64,000 bases of DNA from Rhodospirillales bacterium (lineage in GTDB: Bacteria; Pseudomonadota; Alphaproteobacteria; Acetobacterales; Acetobacteraceae). Where the stretch lies: assembly GCA_025362815.1 (NCBI GenBank), contig JANYFG010000101.1, positions 1-64,000 on the forward strand. The letters run 5' to 3'. Positions 1-9,811 of this stretch are shown piece after piece. Position numbers and translations under genes: made by a program. Position 1 is the first letter of the stretch. Each line of letters starts with the position of its first letter. The notes beneath the pieces are model-generated. The model had not been told where the DNA came from. It made no database searches and saw only the letters and a program-made list of their open reading frames with translations.

Positions 1-134
1 TCGGGTTAATCAACCCAAACGCACATGATCTAGAGCCTGATGATTTTGATTAGACAAAATATCAGGCTCTAACTTGTTGTTTTATCGATCATGTTTATGT
101 GCTTGGGTTGAGCAACCCAAACGCATCGTGATCT
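1..134. repeat. Dispersed intergenic repeat R1, copy A (one full unit from ~32 plus the tail of a preceding unit at 1-31)
   Basis: Unit agagcctgatgattttgattagacaaaatatcaggctctaacttgttgttttatcgatcatgtttatgtgcttgggttgagcaacccaaacgcatcgtgatct recurs nearly identically at 7180-7282 and in eroded form at 63836-63935; bases 1-31 match the unit tail. Confidence 0.9.
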
Positions 135-189
135 GGAAAACGATCATTTCGTCCGCTCAGAAGCACGCGAACCTTGCGCGCATCACTTC

Positions 190-1395
190 CTATAACGACG
201 ACAGAACCGCCGGCGCCAGACCGGCGGTTTTGGCGGCGGGGTGGGCGGGGTTGCGGAAACGCAACTCGCCGTCCGACGCCGCATCGGGTGCGCCGATGCC
301 CATGAGTTCCAAGCGTGAGGCACAGGTGACGGCGACCACGGTGCGGGCTTCGGGATGGGTGAGGAATTGGCGCGCCTCGCCCTCCAGTTCCAGCTTGTCG
401 CGCAGGTGGCGCCATTCGGTGCGGTCTGTGTCTTCGACGAACATCGCCAGGATCCCTGGCCGTGTGCCGGTCAGACGGGCGGGCGCGAGGGCGGCCATGC
501 GCCTTCTGATGGCCACGGCCACCTCGTCTTCACGCCCGGCGCGGGCGGCGAGGACGAACAGGCCCCCGTTGCCGCTGGCCAGCGCCAGATGCGCCTGATG
601 GCCGAATTCCTGGCGCAACGACGACAGCAGGCCAGGTTCGGCCCGGCCATCCGACATCTGGGCGGCGGCGAGCATCAGCGGGTCGAGACGCAGAACGCAG
701 GCTTCGTCGAAATCGGACCGGCGCTGCGACGCCAGCATGGTGCGGATGCGTTCCTGCAGGGCCACGCGCGGCGCTTCGTCGCCGTTGAGGCCCAGTGGCA
801 AGGTGAGCTTCAGCAGATAGCGGCCGGGGTGGTTGGAGAGCCAGGTCTGCAGATCGGCATCGATGCCGTCGACGAGTTGCACCCAGGCGCCGCGATGGAC
901 GTCTCGGCCGTCTTCGGCGGAGATCACGTCGCACACGATCTCCGCTTCGGCGCCGTCACGCGTCAGCAACAGGTCGAAGCTGGCCTCGTCCTCGAAGCCG
1001 GCGAAATGGACCGTAAAACCGCGCGAGCGCTGGAGGGATGCGGTGCGCAGCAGGTGAAACAGCGGCACCAGCGTTTTCTCGTGCACCATGGCCGCCGCGA
1101 GGGCTGTGCGAAAGCGGATGCGGCCTTGGGGGCTGAGCGCGCGATCGGTCAACACCGCCTCCCGCGCGAGGCGCATCACGCATCGTTCGGCTGGGGTGAC
1201 GGGGGTTTGGGCGTGGCGACGGAGCCGCTCGATGGTGATTTCGATGGCGTGCTGTTGGGCCAAAGCCCGCCCGACACGCTGGCTGCGCGCGGCTTCACGA
1301 CTGATGCACTCCATCCGTTGGCCCCACAGTTTCGTTCCAACGCAGGCGATGAACGCCTTGATGGTGGATGCGTCGGTGGGTGCAACGGAGGCCAT
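190..1395 (-). CDS. Hypothetical protein, 401 aa
   Basis: Long ORF with coherent protein composition; no recognised family; opposite-strand ORFs look like GC shadows. Confidence 0.65.
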   Translation of the reverse strand: MASVAPTDASTIKAFIACVGTKLWGQRMECISREAARSQRVGRALAQQHAIEITIERLRRHAQTPVTPAERCVMRLAREAVLTDRALSPQGRIRFRTALAAAMVHEKTLVPLFHLLRTASLQRSRGFTVHFAGFEDEASFDLLLTRDGAEAEIVCDVISAEDGRDVHRGAWVQLVDGIDADLQTWLSNHPGRYLLKLTLPLGLNGDEAPRVALQERIRTMLASQRRSDFDEACVLRLDPLMLAAAQMSDGRAEPGLLSSLRQEFGHQAHLALASGNGGLFVLAARAGREDEVAVAIRRRMAALAPARLTGTRPGILAMFVEDTDRTEWRHLRDKLELEGEARQFLTHPEARTVVAVTCASRLELMGIGAPDAASDGELRFRNPAHPAAKTAGLAPAVLSSL

Positions 1396-1521
1396 GTGTT
1401 ACCTCGATCAGACAAATGGGCAAGTACCGCCTTGTGTCTGACATGATCTGTTGCCACTTGCGAGCGCTAACTGAACCGAACCGTTCAGTTCGCCGTGTTT
1501 ACGGGCGAGGATGTGCGGCGA

Positions 1522-2622
1522 TCAGTTGCGCGGCAGGATTGCCGTTTGCGGCGCATCCGGATTCTGCGCCCGGTGGCGAAGCAGGTGGTCGGCCAGCACG
1601 CAGGCGAGCATCGCCTCTCCCACCGGCACGGCGCGGATGCCGACGCAGGGGTCGTGGCGGCCTTTGGTGAGGATATCGACCTCGGCGCCGGACAGGTCGA
1701 CGGATTGGCGGGGGGTGAGAATCGAGCTCGTGGGCTTGACCGCGAATCGGGCCACGATGGGCTGGCCGGTGGAAATGCCGCCGAGGATGCCGCCGGCGTG
1801 GTTGGAGCCGAAGCGGACATGCGCGCCATCCATCCGCATTTCGTCGGCATTCTCCTCGCCGGACAGGCTTGCGGCGGCAAAGCCGTCACCGATCTCCACG
1901 CCCTTGACGGCGTTGATGCTCATGAGCGCGGCGGCGATGTCGGCATCGAGCTTACCGTAGATGGGCGCGCCCAGGCCCGGCGGGGCGCCTTCGACCACCA
2001 GTTCGATCACGGCGCCGCAGGACGAGCCGGCCTTGCGGATGCCGGAGAGGTAGTCTTCCCACGCCGCGGCGGCGACGGGGTCGGGGCAGAAGAACGGATT
2101 GTCGCGCACCGCATCCCAGTTCCACCGCGCACGGTCGATGACATGGGGGCCCATCTGCACGAGGGCGCCGCGAATGGTGACGCCTTTGAGGATACGGCGG
2201 GCTATCGCGCCGGCGGCGACGCGCATGGCGGTTTCGCGCGCCGAGGAGCGGCCGCCGCCACGGGGGTCGCGGATGCCGTATTTCAGCGCGTAGGTGAGGT
2301 CGGCGTGGCCGGGCCGGAATTGCTGGGCGATGGCGCCGTAATCGCGCGAGCGCTGGTCGACGTTCTGAATTTCCAGCGCGATGGGGGTACCGGTGGTCTG
2401 GCCCTCGAACACGCCGGACAGGATGCGGACGGTGTCCGGCTCCTGGCGCTGGGTGGTGAATTTCGACTGGCCGGGGCGGCGCAGGTCGAGCCAGGGCTGG
2501 ATATCGGCTTCGGCGAGCGGAAGGCGCGGCGGGCAGCCATCGACCACGCAGCCGATGGCGGGCCCGTGGCTTTCGCCCCAGGTGGTGACGCGGAACAGAT
2601 GGCCGAAGCTGTTATGCGACAT
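1522..2622 (-). CDS. aroC: Chorismate synthase
   Basis: [32 protein letters not shown] and [14 protein letters not shown] motifs; start placed at 2622 inside the longer ORF. Confidence 0.97.
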   Translation of the reverse strand: MSHNSFGHLFRVTTWGESHGPAIGCVVDGCPPRLPLAEADIQPWLDLRRPGQSKFTTQRQEPDTVRILSGVFEGQTTGTPIALEIQNVDQRSRDYGAIAQQFRPGHADLTYALKYGIRDPRGGGRSSARETAMRVAAGAIARRILKGVTIRGALVQMGPHVIDRARWNWDAVRDNPFFCPDPVAAAAWEDYLSGIRKAGSSCGAVIELVVEGAPPGLGAPIYGKLDADIAAALMSINAVKGVEIGDGFAAASLSGEENADEMRMDGAHVRFGSNHAGGILGGISTGQPIVARFAVKPTSSILTPRQSVDLSGAEVDILTKGRHDPCVGIRAVPVGEAMLACVLADHLLRHRAQNPDAPQTAILPRN

Positions 2623-2636
2623 GGAGGGCGTTGATC

Positions 2637-3482
2637 TTATTCGACGTTGATGTCGGGCGCCGACGGATTCTTCATGCCGACGGTGTGGTAGCCGCTGTCG
2701 ACATGGTGCACCTCGCCGGTGACGCCCGATGACAGGTCTGACAGCAGGTATAGCCCGGCGCCGCCCACTTCCTCGATGGTGGTGTTGCGCTCGAGCGGGG
2801 AGTTGTACTGGTTCCATTTCAGGATGTAGCGGAAGTCGCCGATGCCCGAGGCCGCAAGCGTGCGGATGGGGCCGGCACTGATGGCGTTGACGCGGATGTT
2901 GTTGCGCCCGAGGTCGGCGGCGAGATAGCGCACCGAGGCTTCGAGCGCCGCCTTGGCCACGCCCATCACGTTGTAATGCGGCATCACGCGCTCGGCGCCG
3001 AGGTAGCTCAGCGTGAGCAGCGAGCCGCCCGGGCGCATCATGGCGCTGGCGCGGGCGGCCACCGCGGTGAAGCTGAAGCACGAGATATCCAGCGCCTGCA
3101 AAAAGACATGGCGGGGGGTGTCGACATAGCGGCCCCGCAGATAGGCCTTGTCGGCGAACCCGATGGCGTGGACGAGGAAATCGATTCCTTCGGGCCAGGC
3201 TTCGTGGATGGCGGCGAAGGCCGCGTCCATGCTGGCGTCGTCGGCCACGTCGCACGGGACCACGATCTTGGCGCCCACGCTGGCGGCCAGCGGGCGCACG
3301 CGCTTTTCGAGCGCCTCGCCCTGGAAGCTGAACGCGAGTTCGGCGCCCTGGGCGGCGCAGGCGGCGGCGATGCCCCAGGCGATGGACCGGTCGTTGGCGA
3401 CACCCATGATGAGGCCGCGCTTGCCCGCCATCAGGTTGCCCTTCGCCGGGGAGCTGTTTTCGCCTTCAGCCATGGGGGCCAT
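2637..3482 (-). CDS. fabI: Enoyl-[acyl-carrier-protein] reductase (NADH)
   Basis: [20 protein letters not shown]-terminal motif, [16 protein letters not shown]; start within ORF 2637..3533 approximate. Confidence 0.95.
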   Translation of the reverse strand: MAPMAEGENSSPAKGNLMAGKRGLIMGVANDRSIAWGIAAACAAQGAELAFSFQGEALEKRVRPLAASVGAKIVVPCDVADDASMDAAFAAIHEAWPEGIDFLVHAIGFADKAYLRGRYVDTPRHVFLQALDISCFSFTAVAARASAMMRPGGSLLTLSYLGAERVMPHYNVMGVAKAALEASVRYLAADLGRNNIRVNAISAGPIRTLAASGIGDFRYILKWNQYNSPLERNTTIEEVGGAGLYLLSDLSSGVTGEVHHVDSGYHTVGMKNPSAPDINVE

Positions 3483-3599
3483 CCTCATATTACCTTGATC
3501 GAGCGGATGTGGTGGCATGGCGGGGCAGCCCACGACAAGAGGGTGGTTGCGGGAGCGTGCCGTGCGCGCACATTAAGGGCGCAGTTTGGAGTTGGTTCG

Positions 3600-4214
3600 A
3601 TGTCGCACACACAGGCCCCCACCGCTCTCGCGGCGGATATCGCAGACCCCTTCGCGTTGTTCGCGACCTGGTTCGCCGAGGCGTCGAAAACCGAGATCAA
3701 CGACCCCAATGCGATGATCCTGGCGAGTTGCACGCCAGACGGCATGCCCTCGGCGCGCACGGTGCTGATGAAGGATCACGACCGGGCGGGCTTCGTGTTC
3801 TACACCAACAAGGAAAGCCGCAAGGGCCTCGAATTGAACGCCAATCGCCACGCGGCGCTGCTATTCTACTGGAAATCGCTGCATCGCCAGATCCGCATCG
3901 AGGGCGCGGTGGAGGATGTGACGGACGCCGAGGCGGATGCTTATTACAACACCCGCGCGCGGATTTCGCGGCTGGGGGCCTGGGCGTCCATCCAGTCGCG
4001 GCCGTTGCCGCAGCGCGGCGATCTGGAGCGCCGGGTGGCGGAGGTGGATGCGCGCTATCCGGACGCGCTGGTGCCGCGGCCGCCGCATTGGTCCGGCTAT
4101 CGGGTGGTGCCGGCGCGGTTCGAGTTCTGGCAGGACATGCCGCATCGTTTGCACGACCGCACCGTTTTCGTGCCGGACGGGTCCGGCTGGGCGAGCTCGA
4201 AGCTGTATCCTTAA
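3600..4214 (+). CDS. pdxH: Pyridoxamine 5'-phosphate oxidase
   Basis: DPNAMILASCTPDGMPSARTVLMKD, C-terminal PARFEFWQDMPHRLHDR; divergent from fabI. Confidence 0.95.
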   Translation: MSHTQAPTALAADIADPFALFATWFAEASKTEINDPNAMILASCTPDGMPSARTVLMKDHDRAGFVFYTNKESRKGLELNANRHAALLFYWKSLHRQIRIEGAVEDVTDAEADAYYNTRARISRLGAWASIQSRPLPQRGDLERRVAEVDARYPDALVPRPPHWSGYRVVPARFEFWQDMPHRLHDRTVFVPDGSGWASSKLYP

Positions 4215-5695
4215 CGCCGGGCCCGGTTCTGAGCCTTCCCGCGCATCAGCTGGAGACGGCCCGGCTGCTGGAGCGGCTGGCAGGGAGGGCCGCGTTGGAG
4301 ACGCCGATTTCGGCGGTGTTCATCGGCGCCGAGACCGTGTGGAAGCTGCGCAAGGCGGTGAAGCTGGTGTTTCTGGATTTCACCACGCTGGCGGAGCGCG
4401 AGCGCACTGCGCGGCGGGAGTATGCGTTGAACGCGCCGGGGGCACCGGGGATGTATCGCGACGTGGTGGCGATCACGCGCGGCGCCCAGGGGCTGGAAAT
4501 CGACGGGCCCGGCGAGACGGTGGACTGGGTGGTGCGCATGGCGCCGGTGCCGGCGGGGGATTTCCTCGACGCCGTGGCGCGCGGCGGCGGGTTGACCCCT
4601 GCCCTGCTCGATGCGCTCGCCGACACCGTGGCGGCGATGCATGCGGGCCAGACGCGGTCCGCGCAGGACCCCGTGGCCTCGCTCGCGCGCACGCTGGCAG
4701 GCAATCACGCGTCCGGCCATCATGCCGGGCTGCCGGGCGCGCGGCTGGATGCGTGGCATGGCCGGGCGCGTGCCGCGTTCGATCGGGTGGCGCCGTGGCT
4801 TGCGGCGCGCGGCGCGGAAGGCTTCGTGCGGCGCGCCCATGGCGATCTGCATCTGCGCAACATGTGCCTGTGGCAGGGGCTTCCGGTGGCGTTCGACGCC
4901 ATCGAGTTCAGCGAGGCGATGGCCACCATCGATCTCGGCTACGATCTGGCGTTCCTGTTGATGGACCTTGAAATACTTGCCGGGCGGCCGGCCGCCAACC
5001 GGGTGCTCAACCGCTATGTCGCGGTGACCGGCGATGCGGGGCTGCTGGTGGGGTTGCCGCTGTTCCTGTCGATGCGGGCCTTGGTTCGCGCGCATGTGAC
5101 GTGTCATGGCGGCGGCGACTGGGCCTGTTACCTCGACTACGCCGAGATGGCGCTGGCCGATTATCCCCAGGCGGTGGTGGGGATCGGCGGGCTGCCCGGC
5201 AGCGGCAAATCCACCCTCGCCCGCCTTCTGGCCCCCGGCCTGGGCCGCCCGCCGGGCGCGCTGGTTCTGCGCAGCGATGAAATTCGCAAACGCCGCGCGG
5301 GCGTGGCGCCGGAGACACGGCTTTCGAAGGCGGCCTATACGGCGGCCGTCAGCCGTGCGGTGAAGGCGGAGCTTTTCGCCGGCGTGGCACGGGCGGCGCA
5401 GGCCGGCCACGCCGTGATCGCCGACATGACGTTCATGGATCCCAGGGATCGCGCGGCTTTGCGCACCGCCGCGGGCAAGGCCACGTGTGTGGGCGTTTGG
5501 CTGGAGGCGCCCCTGGCGGTGCTGGAGGCGCGGGTGGCCGCACGCCACGGCGATGCGTCCGACGCCGATCTGGGCGTGTTGCGCGAGGCCGCCCGCGCCG
5601 GGGCCGGGCCGGGTGACTGGTTCGTGATCGATGCCGCGTCCGCCCAGGCCGAGGCGGCTTTGCGCGAGCATGTCACGCAGTCGATCGGTTCGTGA
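4211..5695 (+). CDS. Fused phosphotransferase-like (APH-type) / P-loop ATPase protein
   Basis: APH-like RRAHGDLHLRNMCL followed by Walker A GLPGSGKSTLA; start codon uncertain. Confidence 0.85.
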   Translation, partial: LTPGPVLSLPAHQLETARLLERLAGRAALETPISAVFIGAETVWKLRKAVKLVFLDFTTLAERERTARREYALNAPGAPGMYRDVVAITRGAQGLEIDGPGETVDWVVRMAPVPAGDFLDAVARGGGLTPALLDALADTVAAMHAGQTRSAQDPVASLARTLAGNHASGHHAGLPGARLDAWHGRARAAFDRVAPWLAARGAEGFVRRAHGDLHLRNMCLWQGLPVAFDAIEFSEAMATIDLGYDLAFLLMDLEILAGRPAANRVLNRYVAVTGDAGLLVGLPLFLSMRALVRAHVTCHGGGDWACYLDYAEMALADYPQAVVGIGGLPGSGKSTLARLLAPGLGRPPGALVLRSDEIRKRRAGVAPETRLSKAAYTAAVSRAVKAELFAGVARAAQAGHAVIADMTFMDPRDRAALRTAAGKATCVGVWLEAPLAVLEARVAARHGDASDADLGVLREAARAGAGPGDWFVIDAASAQAEAALREHVTQSIGS

Positions 5696-5731
5696 TAGTC
5701 TGGCGGCGTATTCGCTGAAAGGACTTCCAGC

Positions 5732-6598
5732 ATGGCCATCCGCAAACTGCTTCTGCCGCTGACCGGCACCGCTGCCGGCGAGGCGGCGCTTGCCACCGCC
5801 CTGATGTCCGCCCGTATCTGGAACGCGCATGTGACCGCGCTGCATGTTCGCGTGGACAGCCGCGACGTGGCGCCGCTGGCCGGCGAGGGGCTTTCGGGCG
5901 CGATGATCGAGGAGATGATGTCGGCCACCGAGAAGGAAAGCACCGACCGCGCCCATGCCGTGCGCGCGATGTTCGAGCGGTTCGTCTCGGCGCACGGCGT
6001 GGAGGTGACGGAGGCGCGGCGCGGCGCGGAGACGGCGACGGCCAGCTTTTCCACCATCACCGGGCGCGAGGAGGATCTGGTGGCCCAGCTGGCGCGGCTG
6101 TCCGACATCACCGTGGTGCCGCACCCCGAAGCGGGCGAGGACGTGTCGTCGTCGGACGCTCTGCACGCGGTGCTGTTCGACAGCGGCCGGCCGGTGCTGA
6201 TCGCACCGCATCACCCGCCCGGGGCGATCGGCGCGCGGATCTGCGTGGCCTGGAACGGCACCGCCGAGTCGGCTGCCGCCGTGCTGGCGGTGTTGCCCTG
6301 GATGCAGCGCGCGACCGCCGTGCGAATTCTGACATCGGGCGATTATCACCGTCGTGGGCCGCAGGGCGGCGACCTCGCGGATTACCTGTCGCTGCATGGC
6401 ATCACCGCCGATATCGCCGATTTTCGGCCGTTGGACCGAGACGTGGGCGCCGGGCTGCTGGCGGCCACGAAGGAGTTTGGCGCGGACATGCTGGCGATGG
6501 GGGCGTATTCGCATTCGCGCCTGCGTCAGCTCATTCTCGGTGGCGTGACGCGGCATGTGCTGGAGAACGCGGCCATTCCGGTGATGATGTGCCGCTGA
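5732..6598 (+). CDS. Universal stress protein (tandem UspA domains)
   Basis: N-terminal MAIRKLLLPLTGT, C-terminal FGADMLAMGAYSHSRLRQLILGGVTRHVLENAAIPVMM. Confidence 0.9.
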   Translation: MAIRKLLLPLTGTAAGEAALATALMSARIWNAHVTALHVRVDSRDVAPLAGEGLSGAMIEEMMSATEKESTDRAHAVRAMFERFVSAHGVEVTEARRGAETATASFSTITGREEDLVAQLARLSDITVVPHPEAGEDVSSSDALHAVLFDSGRPVLIAPHHPPGAIGARICVAWNGTAESAAAVLAVLPWMQRATAVRILTSGDYHRRGPQGGDLADYLSLHGITADIADFRPLDRDVGAGLLAATKEFGADMLAMGAYSHSRLRQLILGGVTRHVLENAAIPVMMCR

Positions 6599-6608
6599 TC
6601 TCGCGCGG

Positions 6609-7136
6609 GTGACGATGGAGCGCCAGACGCTGATGTTCGGGGTGTCGGATCCGGATGTGGCAGCATCGGTGCGCGCATATGTGAAGCTGCTGCGCGCGAC
6701 ACGGGCCGTGCTGGCCCGGGTGGAGCCGCGCCTGGCCGCCTATGGTCTCACGGCCACGCAGCTGGGCGTGTTGGAGGCGGTGCTGCACAAGGGCCCGCAG
6801 ACGCATCGCGACCTCGGCCGGCGCGTGCTGACGAGTGCGCCCAACCTCACCGATGTGATCGACAAGCTCGCCGCGCGGGGGTTGGTGGTGCGGTGCCGCT
6901 CGCCGGATGACAGGCGCCAGGTGCGGGTGGACCTCACGCCCTGCGGGCGCGCGTTGATCGAGGAGATGTTTCCGCATCACGCCCAGGATATCGCCGCCGC
7001 CATGGCGGGGCTGGGGCCGGAGCAGCTGGTGTGCCTGGGCGATTTGTTGCGCAAGCTGGGCATGGCTGCCGCGCCGGGCGCAAAGGCTGCGTGCCTTGGC
7101 AAAGAGTGCGAGCAGGACCATCTGCCGACCTGGTAG
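6609..7136 (+). CDS. MarR family transcriptional regulator
   Basis: TATQLGVLEAVLHKGPQTHRDLGRRVLTSAPNLTDVIDKLAARGLVVRCRSPDDRRQVRVDLT winged-helix signature; GTG start. Confidence 0.92.
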   Translation: MTMERQTLMFGVSDPDVAASVRAYVKLLRATRAVLARVEPRLAAYGLTATQLGVLEAVLHKGPQTHRDLGRRVLTSAPNLTDVIDKLAARGLVVRCRSPDDRRQVRVDLTPCGRALIEEMFPHHAQDIAAAMAGLGPEQLVCLGDLLRKLGMAAAPGAKAACLGKECEQDHLPTW

Positions 7137-7176
7137 TTCGATATCGAACGATTTATTCGTCGTTCAGTCGATATCG
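7136..7176. promoter_or_regulatory. Putative MarR operator pair: GTTCGATATCGAAC (7136-7149) and CGATATCG core (7169-7176)
   Basis: Perfect 14-bp palindrome plus second palindromic core, centres 30 bp apart, between marR and pirin genes. Confidence 0.6.
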
Positions 7177-7179
7177 CTT

Positions 7180-7282
7180 AGAGCGTGATGATTTTGAGTA
7201 GACAAAATATCAAGCTTTAACTTGTTGTTTTATCGATCATGTTTATGCGCTTGGGTTGAGCAACCCAAACGCATCATGATCT
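7180..7282. repeat. Dispersed intergenic repeat R1, copy B
   Basis: Near-identical to 32-134; ends directly at the RBS (aggaggag) of the pirin gene. Confidence 0.9.
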
Positions 7283-7296
7283 AGGAGGAGCAGCCC

Positions 7297-7998
7297 ATGA
7301 TCCAGGTGGAAAAATTCGAGCAGCTTGGCCGTTTTCGCAACGACTGGCTGAACGCGCGGCATCATTTCAGTTTCGGCCAGCATCATGATCCCAGGCGGAT
7401 GGGCGTGGGCGCGTTGGTGGTGTGGAACGATGACGAGATCCAGCCCGGCAAGGGGTTCGCGCCGCATCCGCACAAGGAGATGGAGATCATCACCTATGTG
7501 CGCGAGGGCGCCATCACGCACCACGACAATCTCGGCAACGAGGGTCGCACCGAGGCGGGCGACGTGCAGGTGATGCATGCCGGCACCGGCATCACGCATG
7601 GCGAATACAACCAGGAAGAAGGCGCCACCCGCATCTTCCAGATCTGGCTGACGCCCAATCGGCACGGCATGGCGCCGGGCTGGGCTGCGCGGGCGTTTCC
7701 GAAGGATGCGGCCACCAGCCTGAAAATTTTGGCGGATGGACGCGGCGGCGCCGATGGCGATGCGCTGCCTTTATATGCCGATGGCGCCGTGCTGGCCGGG
7801 ACCATTCGCGCCGGCCAGACCATGCGCCAGACCCTGGGCGCCGGGCGGGCCGCCTATCTGGTGCCGGCCAGCGGCAGCATCACGGTGAACGGCGTGAAGG
7901 TGGGAACGCGGGACGGGGTGACGATCACCGACGAGACGTCCATCGAGATCTCTGCCGACGAGGACGCTGAAATCGTGATGGTGGATGTGGCGGCCTAA
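7297..7998 (+). CDS. Pirin family protein (bicupin)
   Basis: NARHHFSFGQHHDPRRMGVGALVVWNDDEIQPGKGFAPHPHKEMEIITYVREGAITHHDNLGNEG. Confidence 0.95.
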   Translation: MIQVEKFEQLGRFRNDWLNARHHFSFGQHHDPRRMGVGALVVWNDDEIQPGKGFAPHPHKEMEIITYVREGAITHHDNLGNEGRTEAGDVQVMHAGTGITHGEYNQEEGATRIFQIWLTPNRHGMAPGWAARAFPKDAATSLKILADGRGGADGDALPLYADGAVLAGTIRAGQTMRQTLGAGRAAYLVPASGSITVNGVKVGTRDGVTITDETSIEISADEDAEIVMVDVAA

Positions 7999-8010
7999 GG
8001 TTTAGCCGGC

Positions 8011-8047
8011 CAAGGCTCAGGCGGGCAAGGCTCAGGCGGGCAAGGCG
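8011..8047. repeat. 15-bp tandem repeat caaggctcaggcggg x2.5 downstream of the pirin gene
   Basis: Direct reading of sequence. Confidence 0.9.
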
Positions 8048-8242
8048 CTGCCTAAGAAGATGGCACCTGGCGTTCTCGCACGGGTCTCTTGAGTGCAAAG
8101 CGGGCGTTGCCGGGGCTGTGTTGCGTCCCGGCAACGCTCCACTATGACATTAATATAGCCTGGCACGGATTTTGATTTCATAGGGTGCAACCGCTACGGG
8201 GCGACCTGTTCGGCGATAACACTTTTGGGACTGGATCGAGCC

Positions 8243-9496
8243 ATGAATAGAGCGCATCTCGTAGCCGCGGCGGTCATCGCCCTGCCGCTGGCCGGCGGTT
8301 CGGCGCGCGCGGACGACGCGGCGCCCGCGAAATGGAGCGACACCATCAAGCTGGGGGTGCAGCTCGACGCCGGGATCATGGGCAATCCCGCCGGCCCCCG
8401 CGACAATCTGAACTACGGCCACAGCTTCACCGATCGGGCCAACGAGCCGGTGTTGAACCAGGGGCTGCTGTCGCTGGCCCGGCCGCTGGACCCGAAGGCC
8501 ACCGGCTACGATGTGGGCTTCAAGGTGCAGGGGATGTTCGGCACCGATGCGCGGTTCACGCATTTCGCGCATTTCATGGATAAGCTGACCCGCAGCCGCT
8601 ACCAGCTGGATGTGGTGGAGGCCAGCGTGTCGGCCCACACGCCGTGGCTGACCGCGGGCGGCATCGATTTCCAGGGCGGGCTGTGGCCCACGCCGCTGGG
8701 CTACGAGACCATCGATGCCTCGACCAACCCGTTCTATTCGCACAGCTATATCTTCAATTTCGGCCTGCCGTTCAAGCATAGCGGCGTGAATGCGATCATC
8801 CACGCCTCGCCGATCCTGGACGTTTATCTGGGGGTGACGGCGGGCAATCAGACCATCGTGGGCGTCGACAACAACAGCTCCGCGGGCTTTCTGGGCGGCG
8901 TGAAGCTGACGTTGCTCGACGGCAATTTCTCGGTGCTGGCGCTGACCCATATCGGGCCGGAGAATGCGTCAAAGGCGATCAAGCCGTTGAACGCGGCGAA
9001 CTACAACCGCGCTTACAACGATGTGATGGTGACCTACAAAGCCACCGACAAGATCACGCTGGTGTCGGAATTCAACTATGTGCGCGAGGATCTCGGCGCC
9101 ATCCAGGCCAACCGAATCGCCAATGCCGAGGCGTTCGGTTTCGCGCAGTATCTGGGCTATGCGCTGACCGACACCGTGACGCTGAACGCGCGCGCGGAGG
9201 TGTTTTCGGACACGCGGGGCTTCTTTGTGGGCGCCTTTCCGAATGCCCAGGGGCCGGTGAAGGCGTTGCAGGGCGAGCCGTTCAGCGTGGTGGGCGCATC
9301 CGGCCGCAACACCTATGGCGCGCTGACCTTCGGTGCGACCTACAAGCCCGCTCTGCCCGCCTTCGCCGAGGGCGTGACGATGCTGGTGCGGCCGGAGATC
9401 CGGGTGGACGACGTGATGTCCGGCAAGGCGCGTTACAACGCCGGGAAGGATCGCGCGCAGGTAACGATCGGGGCGGATATCGTGCTGACCTACTGA
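8243..9496 (+). CDS. Outer-membrane beta-barrel/porin-like protein with signal peptide
   Basis: N-terminal signal peptide ending GGSARADD; alternating beta-strand pattern; C-terminal aromatic residue (VLTY). Confidence 0.75.
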   Translation: MNRAHLVAAAVIALPLAGGSARADDAAPAKWSDTIKLGVQLDAGIMGNPAGPRDNLNYGHSFTDRANEPVLNQGLLSLARPLDPKATGYDVGFKVQGMFGTDARFTHFAHFMDKLTRSRYQLDVVEASVSAHTPWLTAGGIDFQGGLWPTPLGYETIDASTNPFYSHSYIFNFGLPFKHSGVNAIIHASPILDVYLGVTAGNQTIVGVDNNSSAGFLGGVKLTLLDGNFSVLALTHIGPENASKAIKPLNAANYNRAYNDVMVTYKATDKITLVSEFNYVREDLGAIQANRIANAEAFGFAQYLGYALTDTVTLNARAEVFSDTRGFFVGAFPNAQGPVKALQGEPFSVVGASGRNTYGALTFGATYKPALPAFAEGVTMLVRPEIRVDDVMSGKARYNAGKDRAQVTIGADIVLTY

Positions 9497-9518
9497 TCGG
9501 CCCGGCGGTTTCGACGAG

Positions 9519-9548
9519 AAACGCCCGGCATCGCGATGCCGGGCGTTT
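9519..9548. terminator. Intrinsic terminator, probably bidirectional
   Basis: Perfect inverted repeat aaacgcccggcatcg/cgatgccgggcgttt followed by T, between convergent genes. Confidence 0.88.
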
Positions 9549-9583
9549 TGATTCAGCTGTTGGTGTTGTCGCGCATGGCTGGT

Positions 9584-9778
9584 TCAGAGAACCCAGGCGG
9601 CGCCCATGGCGATGATGGCCAGCGCCAGCGACACGCCGAGGATCCAACGCACGCGGCCGGTGGTGATGCCCTGGCGCGCATCGACGGTGGACAGCACCGC
9701 GGGGCCACCGGTGGAGGCGGCGCGTTCAGCGTTGCGTTCCATCTTTTCCGGGCTGATCGGCTTGCTGCGATCTGACAT
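9584..9778 (-). CDS. Small single-TM membrane protein, 64 aa
   Basis: Compact ORF with one C-terminal hydrophobic segment WILGVSLALAIIAMGAAWVL. Confidence 0.65.
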   Translation of the reverse strand: MSDRSKPISPEKMERNAERAASTGGPAVLSTVDARQGITTGRVRWILGVSLALAIIAMGAAWVL

Positions 9779-9811
9779 CGTCCCCTCCTTGCTCTTGCGT
9801 GCTGTGGGAGA

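Noticed and set aside
95-415. - strand ORFs at 95..415 and 7243..7665 sharing the start DHDAFGLLNPS
   Set aside because: The shared peptide is only the R1 repeat read in one frame; the remainder is unrelated antisense sequence
4211-6556. 781-aa - strand ORF
   Set aside because: Antisense to phosphotransferase/ATPase and UspA genes; Arg/His/Pro-rich GC-shadow composition
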